DNA of 64,000 nucleotides from Eretmocerus hayati (Eukaryota; Arthropoda; Insecta; Hymenoptera; Aphelinidae), in the NCBI GenBank assembly GCA_029851415.1, contig CM056744.1, positions 90,073,907 to 90,137,906 of the forward strand, in the 5' to 3' direction. Each line of letters opens with the position of its first letter. Position 1 is the stretch's first letter. Shown in pieces: positions 1 to 11,439 of the stretch. The notes beneath the pieces are model-generated. The model was not told the DNA's origin. It worked only from the letters and a program-made list of their open reading frames with translations, and made no database searches. A program made the translations under genes and the position numbers.

Positions 1-476
1 TGACAAGACCACGTGGCTTTACTCCAAAACAATAATATTACCTAAGACGTGGTTCAACTAACCTCTACGACAATTGTGGTGGCAAATTTGAAATTAGCCA
101 ATTTCCGTCAGTTTTCCTGGAAAATTGAGTGATAAAAAATCATCGAGTGAGTCATTTCGAACTCCAAATTTGATTAGCTACGCGATGCCGTATCGCAATG
201 TTATTTTTCTTGAATATTTTGAAGAAATTTTCCCGTTCGCATCGAATTTTCCTTTTTCTGAAAATGTTCACTTCACCGTCCAATGCAAAAGGTCGAATCA
301 TGTAAGAATCAACTTCGATTCACTTTAGATTGGTCGTAGGATATATACATATGTCTAGTCCCATCTCAGGTGATTAGAATATTTATTTTATACAAGCCGA
401 TGACTCACAAGCAAGTTACCTGCTTGCAATTGTACTTTTTGCATCGATAGAAAATTTCTCAACTCTCCCAAATCAC

Positions 477-1269
477 GGTCGTATAAACAGGTCTGGAAAC
501 TCAATGCTAAGGGTTGGTCCTCTTAATGGAGCGAGGTGTAGTGCCAAAGTTGACCACGGTGAGCGTGGCGCTGCCATCGAGTAGCATTATGTTCAAAAAT
601 GTAAACATGCCAACATACCTGATCTATTGGTTGATTTATTGATTTTGTGAGAGTAACGTTGAAGAGTTTAAGCAGGGAACTAGATTAAGGCTGATCTAAC
701 AACTTATTCTCACTTATTAATCAGAACCATCTGTTGATGATGAAATATTCTATCAAACTTTTCGTTCCCACAAATCTTGGGTGCAACAAATTTAATAAAG
801 ATGAGCATTCCAATCGCATGGTGCTACAATCAAAACTATGTGTATGTGTATGAAATTATCGCGTACCTGCGCGATAAATCGGCCACTTGCATCGCGTTGT
901 ATGATTTACCGAATCACGTCTTCTTCGGCAAAGTGTCTGTCACACACTCTTTGTGTTGAACGCAGCTTCTTCAAGTTGAGCTTCTTTAACCATAACTGCA
1001 ACTGCAGCAAACCAAAATCTTTCGGTGGCTTGGAGCTTGACCGAATCTCTTTCGATTTATAATTATTCATTGGGCACTTGATGGACACGGCATGACGCAA
1101 AGGTTAGGGAACTGATGTTGACATTACAAGATTGATTTGTCAACGTCAACACGTGCACTTACTACTCGATCGCAACGCCACGAGGAAAAGTGAGTAAAAG
1201 TGGAAACTCTTGAGCCCGGAATTCGGAACCATGTTCGCAATAGGAGTTTCCAGACCTGTTTATACGACC
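477..1269 (-). mobile_element. DNA-transposon relic with inverted repeats around a THAP remnant
   Basis: A perfect 26-bp inverted repeat (left arm 477-502 starting GGTCGTATAAACAGG; right arm 1244-1269 starting GAGTTTCCAGACC) encloses about 740 bases. On the minus strand the interior carries a THAP zinc-finger remnant. THAP domains occur in P-element-type and some other insect transposases, so this fits a deleted copy of such an element. The repeats may be subterminal; target duplications were not located. Confidence 0.45.
906..1100 (-). pseudogene. THAP zinc-finger domain remnant
   Basis: A 64-codon open stretch ends RSTQRVCDRHFAEEDVIR followed by a stop. The block LQLWLKKLNLKKLRSTQRVCDRHF resembles the conserved core of THAP DNA-binding domains: a Trp-containing helix, then C-x2-H-F. 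Only one of the two N-terminal zinc-binding Cys is clear (IKCPMNN), and no transposase catalytic region follows in frame, so I call it non-functional. Confidence 0.5.
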
Positions 1270-1289
1270 GTGTCCCAAATCCACCAAAC

Positions 1290-3090
1290 TCATTCGCAGA
1301 ATATATTGAATTATAAAAAATCATTGATGCCTCCAATACAAGGCAAAATTATGACCTGATGAAAATCAGCGCATAAAAAAATTGAAAAATAGTCGTCATA
1401 ATCAAGTTCCCTAAAAAGCACTCACTAGTTCTACAGGGCAATGAAATTCCAATTGCAATCCCAAATCATCATGTATCTAACCGGCAGAATGGCATACAGC
1501 AAACTGCAGACTACGCGCCAATCGAAAATCTCACCCCTTAGCAAATTGATTCCCGATGCGGGAGGCAGGCGTTCATTTAGATACACCCGCTTTTATCTAT
1601 CGGCCCCATCTCGTACATACATAGATACACGGTCAATTGAGTTTTACACATACGTATGCCGGCAATATCGGTCCATCCAAAATTGCTTGCCTGTACTAAT
1701 ATTATACCTATACGACGGATACTAGCATGACGGTATCATCGTTTTGGCCCAACGATGATATTCACTCGGAATCGCTTTGCGCACTTGTTGCTTTCTGATG
1801 GTTATGGCCTAACTATACTACATACATGTATATTCTATATCTATAGATATTACGATCAAAGGACTGCATTGCACTTGATACGCACTCCTGCACGCGTGTA
1901 TGATGGTATGGCCAACCCGCAGGATATTTGCGTCCAGTTTCCTGAGCTCATTCATCACGCCATGCTGCAGTTTAATGCAACGACAAGTACGCGTGTTTTA
2001 GTTTTGTTAAAGTGGTGTAGCTGAGGGCTAAACGGGTATCAGAACAGGCGAAAAGTGAGTTTAAAATACTTATTGTTGTCAGAATTGGATTTTGATTGGA
2101 TAATTCTTTAAGAGATTGATTTGGTGATTTTACTGTATATTGATGTGATTAGTGAGCTTGTGTAACGACGAAGCTGAATAGTTGATATGTTTTTGAATAA
2201 GTGTTTGAACAGTAGCGGTGAATTGAGACCGCACAAGCCACGTGAAGGTCATATTCTGATAAAGTTTTGCGTCAAATTCTAAGAGCTATCAATCTTTCGC
2301 CACAGTCATTTCAAATATTTGATTCCACTAGTCAGCCGAGTAGACGAGAACAAAGTTCTTGATTGGCACGTTTACTCTGAACTTGATGAGGTCATTGATA
2401 TGCAAATATCTGCAACTTGTTAGTATAGGAGATGAATAGTATCCATGAGTTTGTACGCGCACGATGAACTTTTTACTAAAATCACTCCGTTACATTATCT
2501 TTTGTGTACTTAAATTGAAAACAAACAATGGCTTTTCCAATAAAGCTCATTTAGGTGGAAATTTTTTGTTTCAAGAAGCTCTCAAAGAATTTTTTCATAC
2601 ACCGGTCCAGGGATTTTCTCTTCTTTGTGATTATTGTGGTCTATTACCCTCGGGCTCTGAGTTCGGACTCGAACATGTCACTCAAGAATGCAAAATCTAT
2701 CTTTTAGCTATTGCATTCGAAAAATTTTCGTAAGATCTTGGACTACTCTAGTCTTTTGGCAATTGAAATTTGAGACCATTGTCCGAGCTCCAAAATGATG
2801 GGTTCTAGAGCTCAGCTCGGATTTCATTTCCGTAGACTGTTTTGTGTAAAAATCATTCAAAAAGTCAGATTGAATAGAACGAGCTTGATGACGGTAGTTC
2901 GATTTTCACATTTCAAATAGATTTGTACCAATTCATCATCGAGCACTCTCTGTATCCTTTCATTACTGGCTCTTTATCTCGTTCTAAATTACGCAATAAA
3001 TTGATCAAACTTTGATAAGAAATTCTTTGCGGCTTAAGTCAAGAGAGAAGGATCAGGTAATACACATGTCTATCTGATTAGTTTTCTGAA
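1290..3090. other. Non-coding stretch left of Dbx exon 2
   Basis: No gene, splice-supported exon or clear repeat was recognised. Two frames of 89-94 codons here lack splice context and protein-like composition. It is probably intron 2 of the Dbx-like gene. Confidence 0.4.
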
Positions 3091-3098
3091 ATTATTAC

Positions 3099-3317
3099 CT
3101 GTGAGATAGGGAGTCCTGCATCCGAGAAGTTGATGCAGAGTATGATGGGCATTTGGCGGCAAGTGATGCTGTTGTGGATGGTGTCCTGGATGGGGTGGAT
3201 GATGTGGATGATACGCTGCCGGCCTTGCGATTGGCTTTGCTATACTGTAACCTGTCGAATTTTGCAAATTGTGCAAAAAAGCTGGCAACGCACCCGGTGG
3301 GATACCCTGAAAGTGTT
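3099..3317 (-). CDS. Dbx: Dbx-like homeobox gene, exon 2 (73 codons, no homeodomain)
   Basis: Internal exon on the same strand as exon 1, with a pyrimidine-rich acceptor (TTTGTTCCAG) and a consensus donor (ACAG|GTAATA). Both boundaries are phase 1, so it completes the split codon of exon 1 and leaves one base for the next exon. The translation starts EHFQGIPPGALPAFLHN and runs through IAKPIARP, a His/Pro-rich stretch (HPHHPPHPGHHP) and LLGCRTPYLT. This composition is typical of the spacer between the N-terminal motifs and the homeodomain of NK/Dbx-class proteins. Codon use is GC-richer than the flanks. Joining to exon 1 across about 32.9 kb is inferred from strand, phase and composition; an intermediate exon cannot be excluded. 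The homeodomain should follow in an exon left of this window. Confidence 0.65.
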
Positions 3318-3528
3318 CTGGAACAAACAAAATAAGGAGTTCTTTTATTTACTCTCAGAAAACATAAAAATATTACGAGAAATTTAACTTTTGCATCTCG
3401 ATGATTTCTGGCATTAGGCAAAACCTCTTGCTGTTAGGACCAATGTGATGGGAATATAAAAATGGCCCTTCTGAAGTGTTCCAGATACTTCGTTTTTCAG
3501 GAAAAAATCAAGTTTCTTCACAAAACTT

Positions 3529-3566
3529 CATTTTTCACGAAATTTCACATTTTTCACGAAATTTCA
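3529..3566 (+). repeat. Short tandem repeat, two 19-bp units
   Basis: Two adjacent copies of a unit CATTTTTCACGAAATTTCA, set in a wider stretch of AAGTTTC/GAAACTT-like words (3488-3600). Confidence 0.6.
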
Positions 3567-4916
3567 TTCTTCAGGAAGAAATGAAGTTTCGTGACAGATG
3601 CCTTTAGGTGGGACAAGCATAATGGCCATAATGACATTATTTCTGTACAGCATACTCGGTGTTAGACTAAAATATATTCACAAAGTACACTATGATTCCT
3701 TTGGTCACACGTTTACATTGCCGTGAAGTTCTCAAGCAACGTTAACGTGTAATGTTACAGATAATGAGGCTTAGACAGCAACATTCTTACAAAAGATCCT
3801 GCAAATAATCATGACCGAGTTCTTCCTTTGAGAATGGACTTCGAGAGACTGTAATTATGCAGTGGAATATTCTTCTTCAGCCTACGTTTTTTTAGCAAAA
3901 ACATCATGTTGATGAAAATTTAATCTAAACGCGTACAACAAACTTATGATACGACGTGAGTTACGTGAAAGCTGTCTAAGGAAACAGGATAGAAATTAAA
4001 TGCTCAACGAGTTGAGCCTGGTTTTTTAATCGCCCTCACAGAGTCTCAGCTTACGGCGAATCCGAGCTCAAAGTGAAATAATTTATGAATGCACAAGGGT
4101 TTGCCTTCGGGCTTCATATCTACGTTGTATCTTTATGTTCATATAAGAATCTCTAGTCGAAAGTTAATTCTATAGCGCAGATCCATGAACCAGCCTTTCC
4201 CAAGAAGATCCTTCTCATTTCTCACAGAAACCGCTTTCGCAAATCCGTACCAACCACCGCTTTCTAACGATTTTACGCTCTGACGCCTTACACGAGTCGC
4301 GAGAGAGCATCTTTATTTCACGCGGCCTTAACCATACATTTTCAGGACGTTGCAATCCAATTCAATATTTCTCTATCAACCTGACTAGTGTGTTTTTTAA
4401 ATTTGGTTGTAGTATACGCAAGGGTTTCAGAATGACTATTTTGGCCTTGATGACCGATAATTCATACTCGATTCAAGCTCAATCACAAAGATTTAATTGT
4501 TCTTGCCTACTCTATTCTAGTTATGAGTATCGTAATGCGTTTTTTTGATCAATAGCGCGTGCTCATCCGGGGTCTTAAAAATATTGATCATGAAGGATGA
4601 ACAATGACAAATATCACCTTATGGATTGATCGAAATCATTCTGGCTCAACAAAATATCAATCCAAATTCACATATACAGTCCAAATTCACATATACAGTT
4701 ATATTTTGCAAAGTTCTCCAAATTCTCTAAAAACTTTTTTCATCCATCCAAAGATCTCATAGCAACCTGGGAACTTCGCGTTCGAACATGAACTTAAAAC
4801 TTCAGTTACAATACCGAAAGCTTGAGTGAATATAATTGAAAATTTGAAGGCAAATGCCTAGAACTATAGAGATATCATACCATAGCATAGTTCGAGTACC
4901 ATGACCGAGTTCTAAG

Positions 4917-4954
4917 CATAGAGATATTTCGATACGATATCATATCTCTATGCA
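4917..4954. repeat. Small inverted repeat
   Basis: GCATAGAGATAT is followed after about 14 bases by its exact reverse complement ATATCTCTATGC. The neighbourhood is AT-rich and otherwise featureless. Confidence 0.6.
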
Positions 4955-5074
4955 TGTTTAGAGCTCAGAGTGATCAGATAGTCCACATGAGTGTAGATTT
5001 TACGAGTCATAACGTCTAGAGTATGAATATCATCATATCCCCACCCTTAAACATAAATTAATCTCTTTACCCAC

Positions 5075-6740
5075 AATAGCGTTATTGCTTCTCTCGACAC
5101 CGCTCCATTGGCTTGTAAATGTTCTCGATAAGTCAGAGGCCCCTAAAATATTTTCGCAGCTCAGGAATGATATTTGTTATATGATGGGTGTTGATCAATT
5201 GATGGTATTGGAGATAGATTTTCCATGAACTTCGTTAAAATGACATTTTATGAACTAGAGGGCGCTAATAGCTATTATGGCCTCTGGTAAGCAACAAGGA
5301 TACTTCTAGAACACACATATCATGATGACTCGTATTACATAAGAGTGATGGCGGTTTCGGGTCGTTCAACATATGACACATGATGCACGACGCACAAGGT
5401 AACACACACGACAGATCAGTCAATTTATGAGTCAATCCCACCCATAGCCTACACGGTCTAGTAAAATATTTTAACCAGACCACGCCGGACCGGAACAAAC
5501 TAGACCAAAATAGACTATACTAGACTGTATCATACCGTATTAGACCACACTACATCGGATGAGACCGAACTAAATCAGACCAGACAGGTCCAGGCCGAAC
5601 CAGACCTGACTAGATCGAATTAGACCAGACCACGCCAGACCAAACTAAACTAAACCAAACTAGATGGAACTGGATCGTACTAGACTGTATTATACCGCAT
5701 TAGATCGAATGTGTCCGAACTAGACCAGACCAAACAGAACTAGACCGGACTAGACTATACTAGGCCAGACCCTCCAAACCAAACCAAAGTAGACCAAACT
5801 AGACCGAACCAGACCAAATTGGACCGGACCAGACCGAACTAGATCAAACTAGACCGAACTAGACCAGACCAGGCAGGACTAAACCGAAGTAAACTAAACT
5901 AGACTACACTGGAATGTACAAAACCGTATTTGGCCGCACTAAATCTAATGAGACCGAACGAGACGGTACCATACCGGATCAGACTGGTCTAGACCGTACC
6001 AGACTGAATTAGACCGAGCTAGACCGTGCCAGGCCGAACCAAACCGAACTTAACCGAAATAAACCAAATTAGATCAAACTTGACCGTATTTGATCGTGAA
6101 AGACCGTATTAGACCGCACGAGATGGAATGAGACCAAACCAAACCGAAGTAAACCAAACCAGACCGTGTCAGACCGCAGAAGACCGAATTGGACCATAGT
6201 AGTCCATTTTACACCGGACCAGACCATACAAGGCCCAAACAGTACGGACTGGACTGAAATAGATCAAACTAAACCATACTAGACCGAACTATACCGTATT
6301 AGACTGCTAGAGACCGGACTATGCAGGACCAGACAAAATGATATCGTACTTCACCGTACTAGACCGAACGAGACCATACCAGACATAACCAAATAGGGAG
6401 AAACCAAAGAAGACCTAACTTGGCCGAATCAGACACTAGATCGTACCAAACCGTACTAGTTCGGTGTTTCTAGTACGGTACTAGTACGATGATTCTAGTT
6501 CGGTTCTAGTACGACAATTCTCATGTGGTGCTAGTATGGTACTAGACCCGTACTAGACCCGTACTAGGATCATATGAAACCAAACCGAACTAGACCGGAC
6601 TAGATGGACGCATCCACTCACCCACCAAGCCATCCATTTGTCCATCTATATGACCCATATGGCCTCCCATTACACTTTACCCATTCCACGTAGGCAATCC
6701 GATACGCGGACGAAAAGAGTTTGGACTGGCGTTTAATTAT
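5075..6740 (+). mobile_element. Family A element, copy 1 (minisatellite-bearing dispersed repeat)
   Basis: A conserved leader of about 200 bp (AATAGCGTTATTG ... TTCTCGATAAGTCAGAGGCC ... AATGATATTTG ... ATGATGGGTG) is followed by about 1.1 kb of degenerate 10-bp units with consensus AGACCGAACT. A short block of CTAGTACGATGATT-type words follows (6450-6570). The tail is shared with other copies: CCATCC-rich words, CATTACACTTTACCCATTCCACGTAGGCAA, and GGACTGGCGTTTAATTATGATAA. The same leader and tail flank differently sized arrays at 44.6 and 58.8 kb, so the whole unit moved as one. Confidence 0.65.
5500..6600 (+). repeat. 10-bp minisatellite, consensus AGACCGAACT
   Basis: Roughly one hundred degenerate decamers in one orientation. 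G-T/C-A asymmetry and lack of stop codons generate spurious open frames in several phases. Confidence 0.8.
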
Positions 6741-7631
6741 GATAATGATTGTTCCAGAAATTTATAGCATCATCCTCAGAAATATATCAGTTATGTTCAG
6801 TGTATAACATATCAACGATTGAGTATAAGTTAACTCAGTGGTGAGATTACTTTTTCGGCATCAAAGAAATTGAGGGATCAAGAATCGAGTGGATTCCTTT
6901 CCATCGTTGATATTTCTCAAAATGATACCTATTACATTTAAATCAATGTAACGTCACTTGAAGCAACAAAAATTCGACGCCCTCAATCAAATTTTCAAAA
7001 GGGTTGTTATTTGATACAACTTGAAAAATCTCTGGCAGTTCTTTCTGTGAGTGATAAAGTGGATTTGGCTTGCACAACTGATGAGTTCATTAAAATATCA
7101 AAAATGGTGATGTGACTAAAACCGAAAAGTTTGTTGTGTGAGAATTTTTGGAAGTATGTTTATCCAAAGTTGTATGGAACAACAAGAATCTATTCAAATG
7201 AATACGCGCAAGTCTTCTCTTCAACGTGGGATTTTGGTAGCAATGATCGACGGTGACTGTCATTCATTCCTTTGCGAGCTGTACCCGAGAGCAGTTTATT
7301 TATCGTCTTGAATGTGGATACAAGTCGTATGATAGAATCTTGCGAGTCTTTAATGAACGGATTATCGTTTTATACGTAAATGTGAGTAATTCATGCTGTC
7401 GTTGGTCTTGGAAAAGCCCTGTCGCGTTTACAGAAATCTCGGGAATTTTCGTGATGTAAGTTTCCGTTTGACTAATCTTTAGCAGAGAAATAGAAAAAGC
7501 GAAAAAGTCTGTTTTCAAGTTAGTTTGCAGAAACTGTCTTTATCTAAATGAATATCAAATGTCATTTTTTTTAGTAATATTCCAATAGCAAACGTGTTTG
7601 CATTCTTCATAGCTCGAGTAAACATAACAAG

Positions 7632-7670
7632 TTATAAAACGGTAGTGGAAATTCATCATTTGTAATCAGT
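7632..7670 (+). promoter_or_regulatory. TATA box and initiator for first exon 1a
   Basis: TATAAAA at 7633-7639 is followed about 35 bases later by a TCAGT initiator (7666-7670). The ATG at 7706 follows some 38 bases further. The conserved motif TTCATAGCTCGAG just upstream (about 7606-7618) is shared with copy 1b and may be a regulatory site. Confidence 0.6.
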
Positions 7671-7705
7671 AGTAGTGTCAGCAGTGCTGAATTATATTAA
7701 AGAAT

Positions 7706-7766
7706 ATGGGTTTTTTCTTCACAGTAGTTACTTACTCAATGATTTTAAGAACATTTGCGATTGCAG
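7706..7766 (+). CDS. Secreted CS-alpha-beta peptide gene, alternative exon 1a (signal peptide)
   Basis: Short first coding exon too small for ordinary ORF finding. ATG plus 19 further codons encode a hydrophobic signal sequence starting MGFFFTVV and ending TFAIA, then one base and a consensus donor (GCAG|GTAAGG). Phase 1 fits the acceptor at 11081/11082. It is a diverged duplicate of the exon at 8642. Whether transcripts from this promoter skip exon 1b and join the common exon 2 cannot be decided from DNA; it may also have lost its own downstream exon. Function of the encoded part: targeting to the secretory pathway. Confidence 0.6.
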
Positions 7767-8569
7767 GTAAGGTCTTTCGGATCGTCATTTAAAACAACTT
7801 CTAAATCTCTTGAAATTTCTGATCAAGTAATTTTAAACCGAGCCAACTTCGGATGCGAATTTTTTGAAAAAAAAAGAAAAAAACGACATTTACCAGAGCG
7901 TTTCAATATGACCCTTCGATAACAATGAGGAAGAGTTCGCAACATAAGAATTATTTGTGAGAAAACATAAACCTAGGATCTCATACGTGTGGAGCCTTCC
8001 CAACTTCATAAGTGGTTAAATTTCTCTCCAAGAGACGCTTCTGGTGAGACAAACTGTCTCAACTCGTCACAACAGGGTGATTGGGCTCAAATGATAGGTA
8101 CATGCAGTAAATGACAGTAACAAGAATTATTGGGCGTGGCATAAGAGCATATTAAGCAACTCGTGAACAAAAGAAAATTTGAGCACGAGTCCCCACAACG
8201 AGTACGCAAACGTTTGCCCCGTGTTGTTTACGATATTTTGTGCTATTGCTGCGAGATAAAAACCTTATTCAAATGATATCAATATGTGTATAAGAACAAA
8301 ATCCTGGCCGTTGATGTGGAAATCTCGGAAATTTTCTTGACGTACATTCTCATTTGACTCATCTTGTATCAGAATAATTCAACAAGACGGAGTTACACGT
8401 GTTACTACATGGATGAGTCAGAAGACTCGTCAGTAGCAAAAGAAGTATGTTTTTAAATTAGTTCTCAGATACTATATCTACTTGAATGAATGTCAAATGT
8501 CATATTCCTAGTAAAATTATGAAGCGAGGAGTCTGTGTTCTTCATAGCTCGAGCAAACCCACTAAGTGT

Positions 8570-8576
8570 TATAAAA
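8570..8576 (+). promoter_or_regulatory. TATA box for first exon 1b
   Basis: TATAAAA about 70 bases upstream of the ATG at 8642, in the same context (AGTGTTATAAAATG) as the TATA box of copy 1a. The shared TTCTTCATAGCTCGAG block lies about 15 bases further upstream. Confidence 0.6.
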
Positions 8577-8641
8577 TGTGGAAGTTCATCAATTGTAGTC
8601 TGTAGTAGTGTCAAATAGAAGTAGTAGTGTCAAAGTAGAAT

Positions 8642-8702
8642 ATGGGTTTCTTCTTCATCATAGTTATGTGTTCAGTCATCTTTAGAGTGTTCACGGTAGC
8701 AG
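8642..8702 (+). CDS. Secreted CS-alpha-beta peptide gene, exon 1b (signal peptide)
   Basis: Second copy of the signal-peptide exon, closest to the mature-domain exon and therefore the likelier partner. Twenty codons start MGFFFIIVM and end FTVA, a typical insect signal peptide with a hydrophobic core and small residues near the cleavage site, followed by a phase-1 donor (GCAG|GTGAGG). Splicing to 11082 restores an Ala codon across the junction and gives an uninterrupted frame of 132 residues in total. The intron is about 2.4 kb. Confidence 0.7.
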
Positions 8703-8999
8703 GTGAGGTCTTTAATTACTTGAATCATCTTGTAATATCATCCAATTTTTCTGAACAAAAAATTTTCAACCGAGCCCGCCTTCGTATGGAAATTTTTTGA
8801 AAAAGTGACAATCAACCGGGCGTTTCAATACCACTCTTTGATTACGATGAAATATACTTATACTTGAAATATTATTTGTAAACCAACCCAAATGGTGGAT
8901 TTTACACGGAAAGAAAATCCTTGCTGAATTAGCAAGGTGGTTTACCTTGCTATTGGAGGAAGTATATGCATTGCATTTCTCGCAAAAAGGCTATGCTCT

Positions 9000-11080
9000 T
9001 CGAGCAAAAAAGTTATCACTGTGCTCTAGAATAGAGTGTAACCCAAAGGTACTTGGCCTTCAGCATTTCTTTTTCACGTTCAAAATGCATGATAATCGTG
9101 AGATTTCCCTGCGAGAACGAAAATTGTAACCGCTCCTATTTCCGAGGAAAATCCGTTTTGAGATTTTTGACGAAAAAAAATGAGCATTTACGAAATAAAC
9201 TTTCGTCTCAGGGTAATCCCGATCATGTAATTTTATCCACTCTCAACCTTCTCACATGAAAAATCTCATAGATATATCAAATAGCATCCCAATAGATTGA
9301 AAGCGTCGTACGATGCGTCATACGGGGATTTTTGAAAGGAAAATGATTTAGTCTGCCATGATGACGGAATTGGGTCACACTCTACGTCTTTGGATGAGGA
9401 AGAGACATCAAAACACTATAGATGGAATGAAAACTAACAACTTATGAATTGATACACAGCTAGCTTGCCCTAAAAACAGGACTGGAAGAACAAAATCTTC
9501 AACGAGAGCGATATGATTTTTCAACTGTTTTTGGACTGTGATTCAGCAGCTACGCCATTCATTGACATTCTTCAGGGTACATTGTGACAGGTCTCATGAA
9601 CATCTCGAAATCAAATCCTGTGACTCTTTGTGGAGAAGGCGTCTCAAACTGAGTCAACAGGAACTCAATTATAATTTTCGTAATGTGCTACTTGCAGAAG
9701 TAAACGTATGATGTGAAAGAGCAGACTGGAGGCTTTCATTTTCAAAGGAAACGTACAATATTCTAGTTCACTCTAGTTTAAATGGCGATTTGCTTTCTGC
9801 AAAGTAGTAAAAAATACTCGAAATTTTCAAGCTGCCTTTTACAGATCTCATATATTCCAAAAAATCATCAAAATTTGTGGATAACTGATTTTTTTTCATA
9901 GTTCGATATTCTAGACGAACTGTGATAATATCCCCTCTTACGGAAACTCAATCATACGCCTCAACTTTATTTATAAATGAACTTGTTGCAGACCATCCAA
10001 ACAGGGAGCCCGAGAGAGGAAGATCTCCATTGCCCAGTAACGAGATTCCACAAGGTATATTTCATTCAGAGTAATGCTATTACAATATAAAATGATCTGA
10101 AATTTCTGAGCAAAGCTTGGACGCATGCAGATGTCCGATTGCTTTTGGACCTTGAATTTTGCTGGGTATAGTAGGAGAGAGAACAAAACAAAACTGTATG
10201 AAAGATTCCTGTTTTGACTTTATTTAGATGATTAGTTATTTCGAGTTGTTTCTACCCACTGGTACGGCCCATAAAAATTCATCGAAATATTCTAAATAGA
10301 TGCCAAACTGATGAGTTTTTACAATGTTTGTTATCCGTATCGGTGCTGAAATGAACATTTGTACTCTCTCGCAATCTAGACCGGAATCACGATTTCATCT
10401 TCCCAGTGAACGTGTTTTAACACGAACAAAGTGAATATTTGAATTTGAACATTTCCACTCATACACTTTCTGGTAATGAATAAGTCACATGAACGGTGAA
10501 GGCCGATGATCGTCATCATTTCTGGAAATCAATCACCATTCTATTTCAAATCAACTTCTGGTACACACAAGAAGTGCTCTTGGAATGGATTCTTAGAACC
10601 ACCTTTGAGAAAAAAGATAACGAAATCTAGCAATTTGGCCATGCTTTTGAATTTCATGAAAAAGTTAACCCGTTCGCCATATCTTGTACTCTCGAAAGGA
10701 CGAGAATTCCCAATAATTCGTGATAGTTTTGTGTGATAGATGTTAATGCAACGAAAAGAATTCTAAAAACTTCCGAGAAATCTGTGTCATTACAAAAAAC
10801 ATAATTGAACCCTGACAAGGGTCTATAAAATACGAAAATGTTTCAAAACTCTAATTTGGCCATTTTCCACCATTATTTCATTCCAGAAAATCATTCTGAT
10901 AATCAGGGAAACAACATTTTTGATACCGGGAAGCAATTCAGTAATGAACGCGATAACGTGATAGAGTGTGACGAGTTTTTTAAAAATGTGATTTGTAGAA
11001 TTCCGGTACACTCCAAATCCTAGCTTCAAATTTCATGCATAAAAATTGTTCCTGCAATAAAATACCTTAAATTTTTTGCA
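9000..11080 (+). other. Intron of the CS-alpha-beta peptide gene
   Basis: Non-coding. I looked for decayed copies of the six-cysteine exon and found none. Frames at 9053-9259 and 10838-11023 lack splice signals or family features. Confidence 0.4.
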
Positions 11081-11081
11081 G

Positions 11082-11419
11082 CAGACGATGGGAGATGCAT
11101 GGTAATAACAAATGGCATATTAATTAACCACACTGAAAATGAATGCATGATGTACTGTATTATCAGAGGTGATGATCCCGTGGGTTGTGAAGACGGATGG
11201 TGTACATGCGTAGGTGACATAATACCTGGAGCAACGCAAGAGCCGCATCATCAGGCAACCGCAACTCAAACCGCAACGAATACTCCGATAACAAGAGTAA
11301 CACCAAATAATATAATTATCCCGCGATTATTTCTAGAGGACTTAGATGACAATGCTTGTCCGCAATTCTCAAGAGTGTTAGATTTACAAGTAGCTTCTAA
11401 GTTTAACATTGTTAGATGA
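11082..11419 (+). CDS. Secreted CS-alpha-beta (defensin-like) peptide, exon 2 with mature domain and tail
   Basis: The exon begins after a strong acceptor (a T-rich tract ending TTTTTTGCAG) and ends at TGA, followed within ten bases by an AATAAA signal. The first 45 or so codons hold six cysteines spaced C-x15-C-x3-C-x9-C-x4-C-x1-C (C26, C42, C46, C56, C61, C63 of the predicted precursor). This is the signature of the cysteine-stabilised alpha-beta fold of insect defensins, drosomycin-like peptides and related ion-channel ligands. Unusually, about 68 residues follow the fold: an Ala/Thr/Gln segment (ATATQTATNTPITR), then a hydrophobic-acidic segment with one unpaired Cys. The predicted product is extracellular. 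Immune, venom or other roles cannot be separated from sequence. Secretion is inferred from the signal exons upstream. Confidence 0.7.
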
Positions 11420-11423
11420 AGTA

Positions 11424-11429
11424 GAATAA
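11424..11429 (+). terminator. Polyadenylation signal of the CS-alpha-beta peptide gene
   Basis: AATAAA in the context AGTAGAATAAATGAG, only a few bases after the stop codon, followed by a T-rich stretch (AAATTTTTTGTG). The 3' UTR would be very short. Confidence 0.55.
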
Positions 11430-11439
11430 ATGAGATTCG

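Larger units (their letters stand above)
7420..7970 (+). repeat. Tandem duplication, copy 1 (promoter plus signal exon)
   Basis: This segment aligns by eye with 8310-8890 at an offset of about 930 bases. Landmarks shared in order: AGAAATCTCGGGAATTTTC; CAAATGTCAT; TTCTTCATAGCTCGAG; the TATA box; GTAGTAGTGTCA; the signal exon; the donor with GGTCTTT; an ACCGAGCC block; and GCGTTTCAATA. Divergence is substantial, so the duplication is not recent, yet the coding and TATA parts remain intact in both copies. Confidence 0.75.
8310..8890 (+). repeat. Tandem duplication, copy 2 (promoter plus signal exon)
   Basis: Partner of 7420-7970 with the same order of landmarks. The 5' UTR here has an extra internal duplication of GTAGTAGTGTCAAA. 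No second copy of the mature-peptide exon was found between the two copies, so only the promoter and first exon seem to have been duplicated, or the intervening exon was lost. Confidence 0.75.

Noticed and set aside
3130..3387. Met/Trp-rich plus-strand frames
   Set aside because: Shadow of Dbx exon 2 on the opposite strand.
10838..11023. 61-codon frame just upstream of the defensin-like exon
   Set aside because: Ends 58 bases before the exon, in a different context, with no cysteine pattern or splice sites. It lies in the intron.
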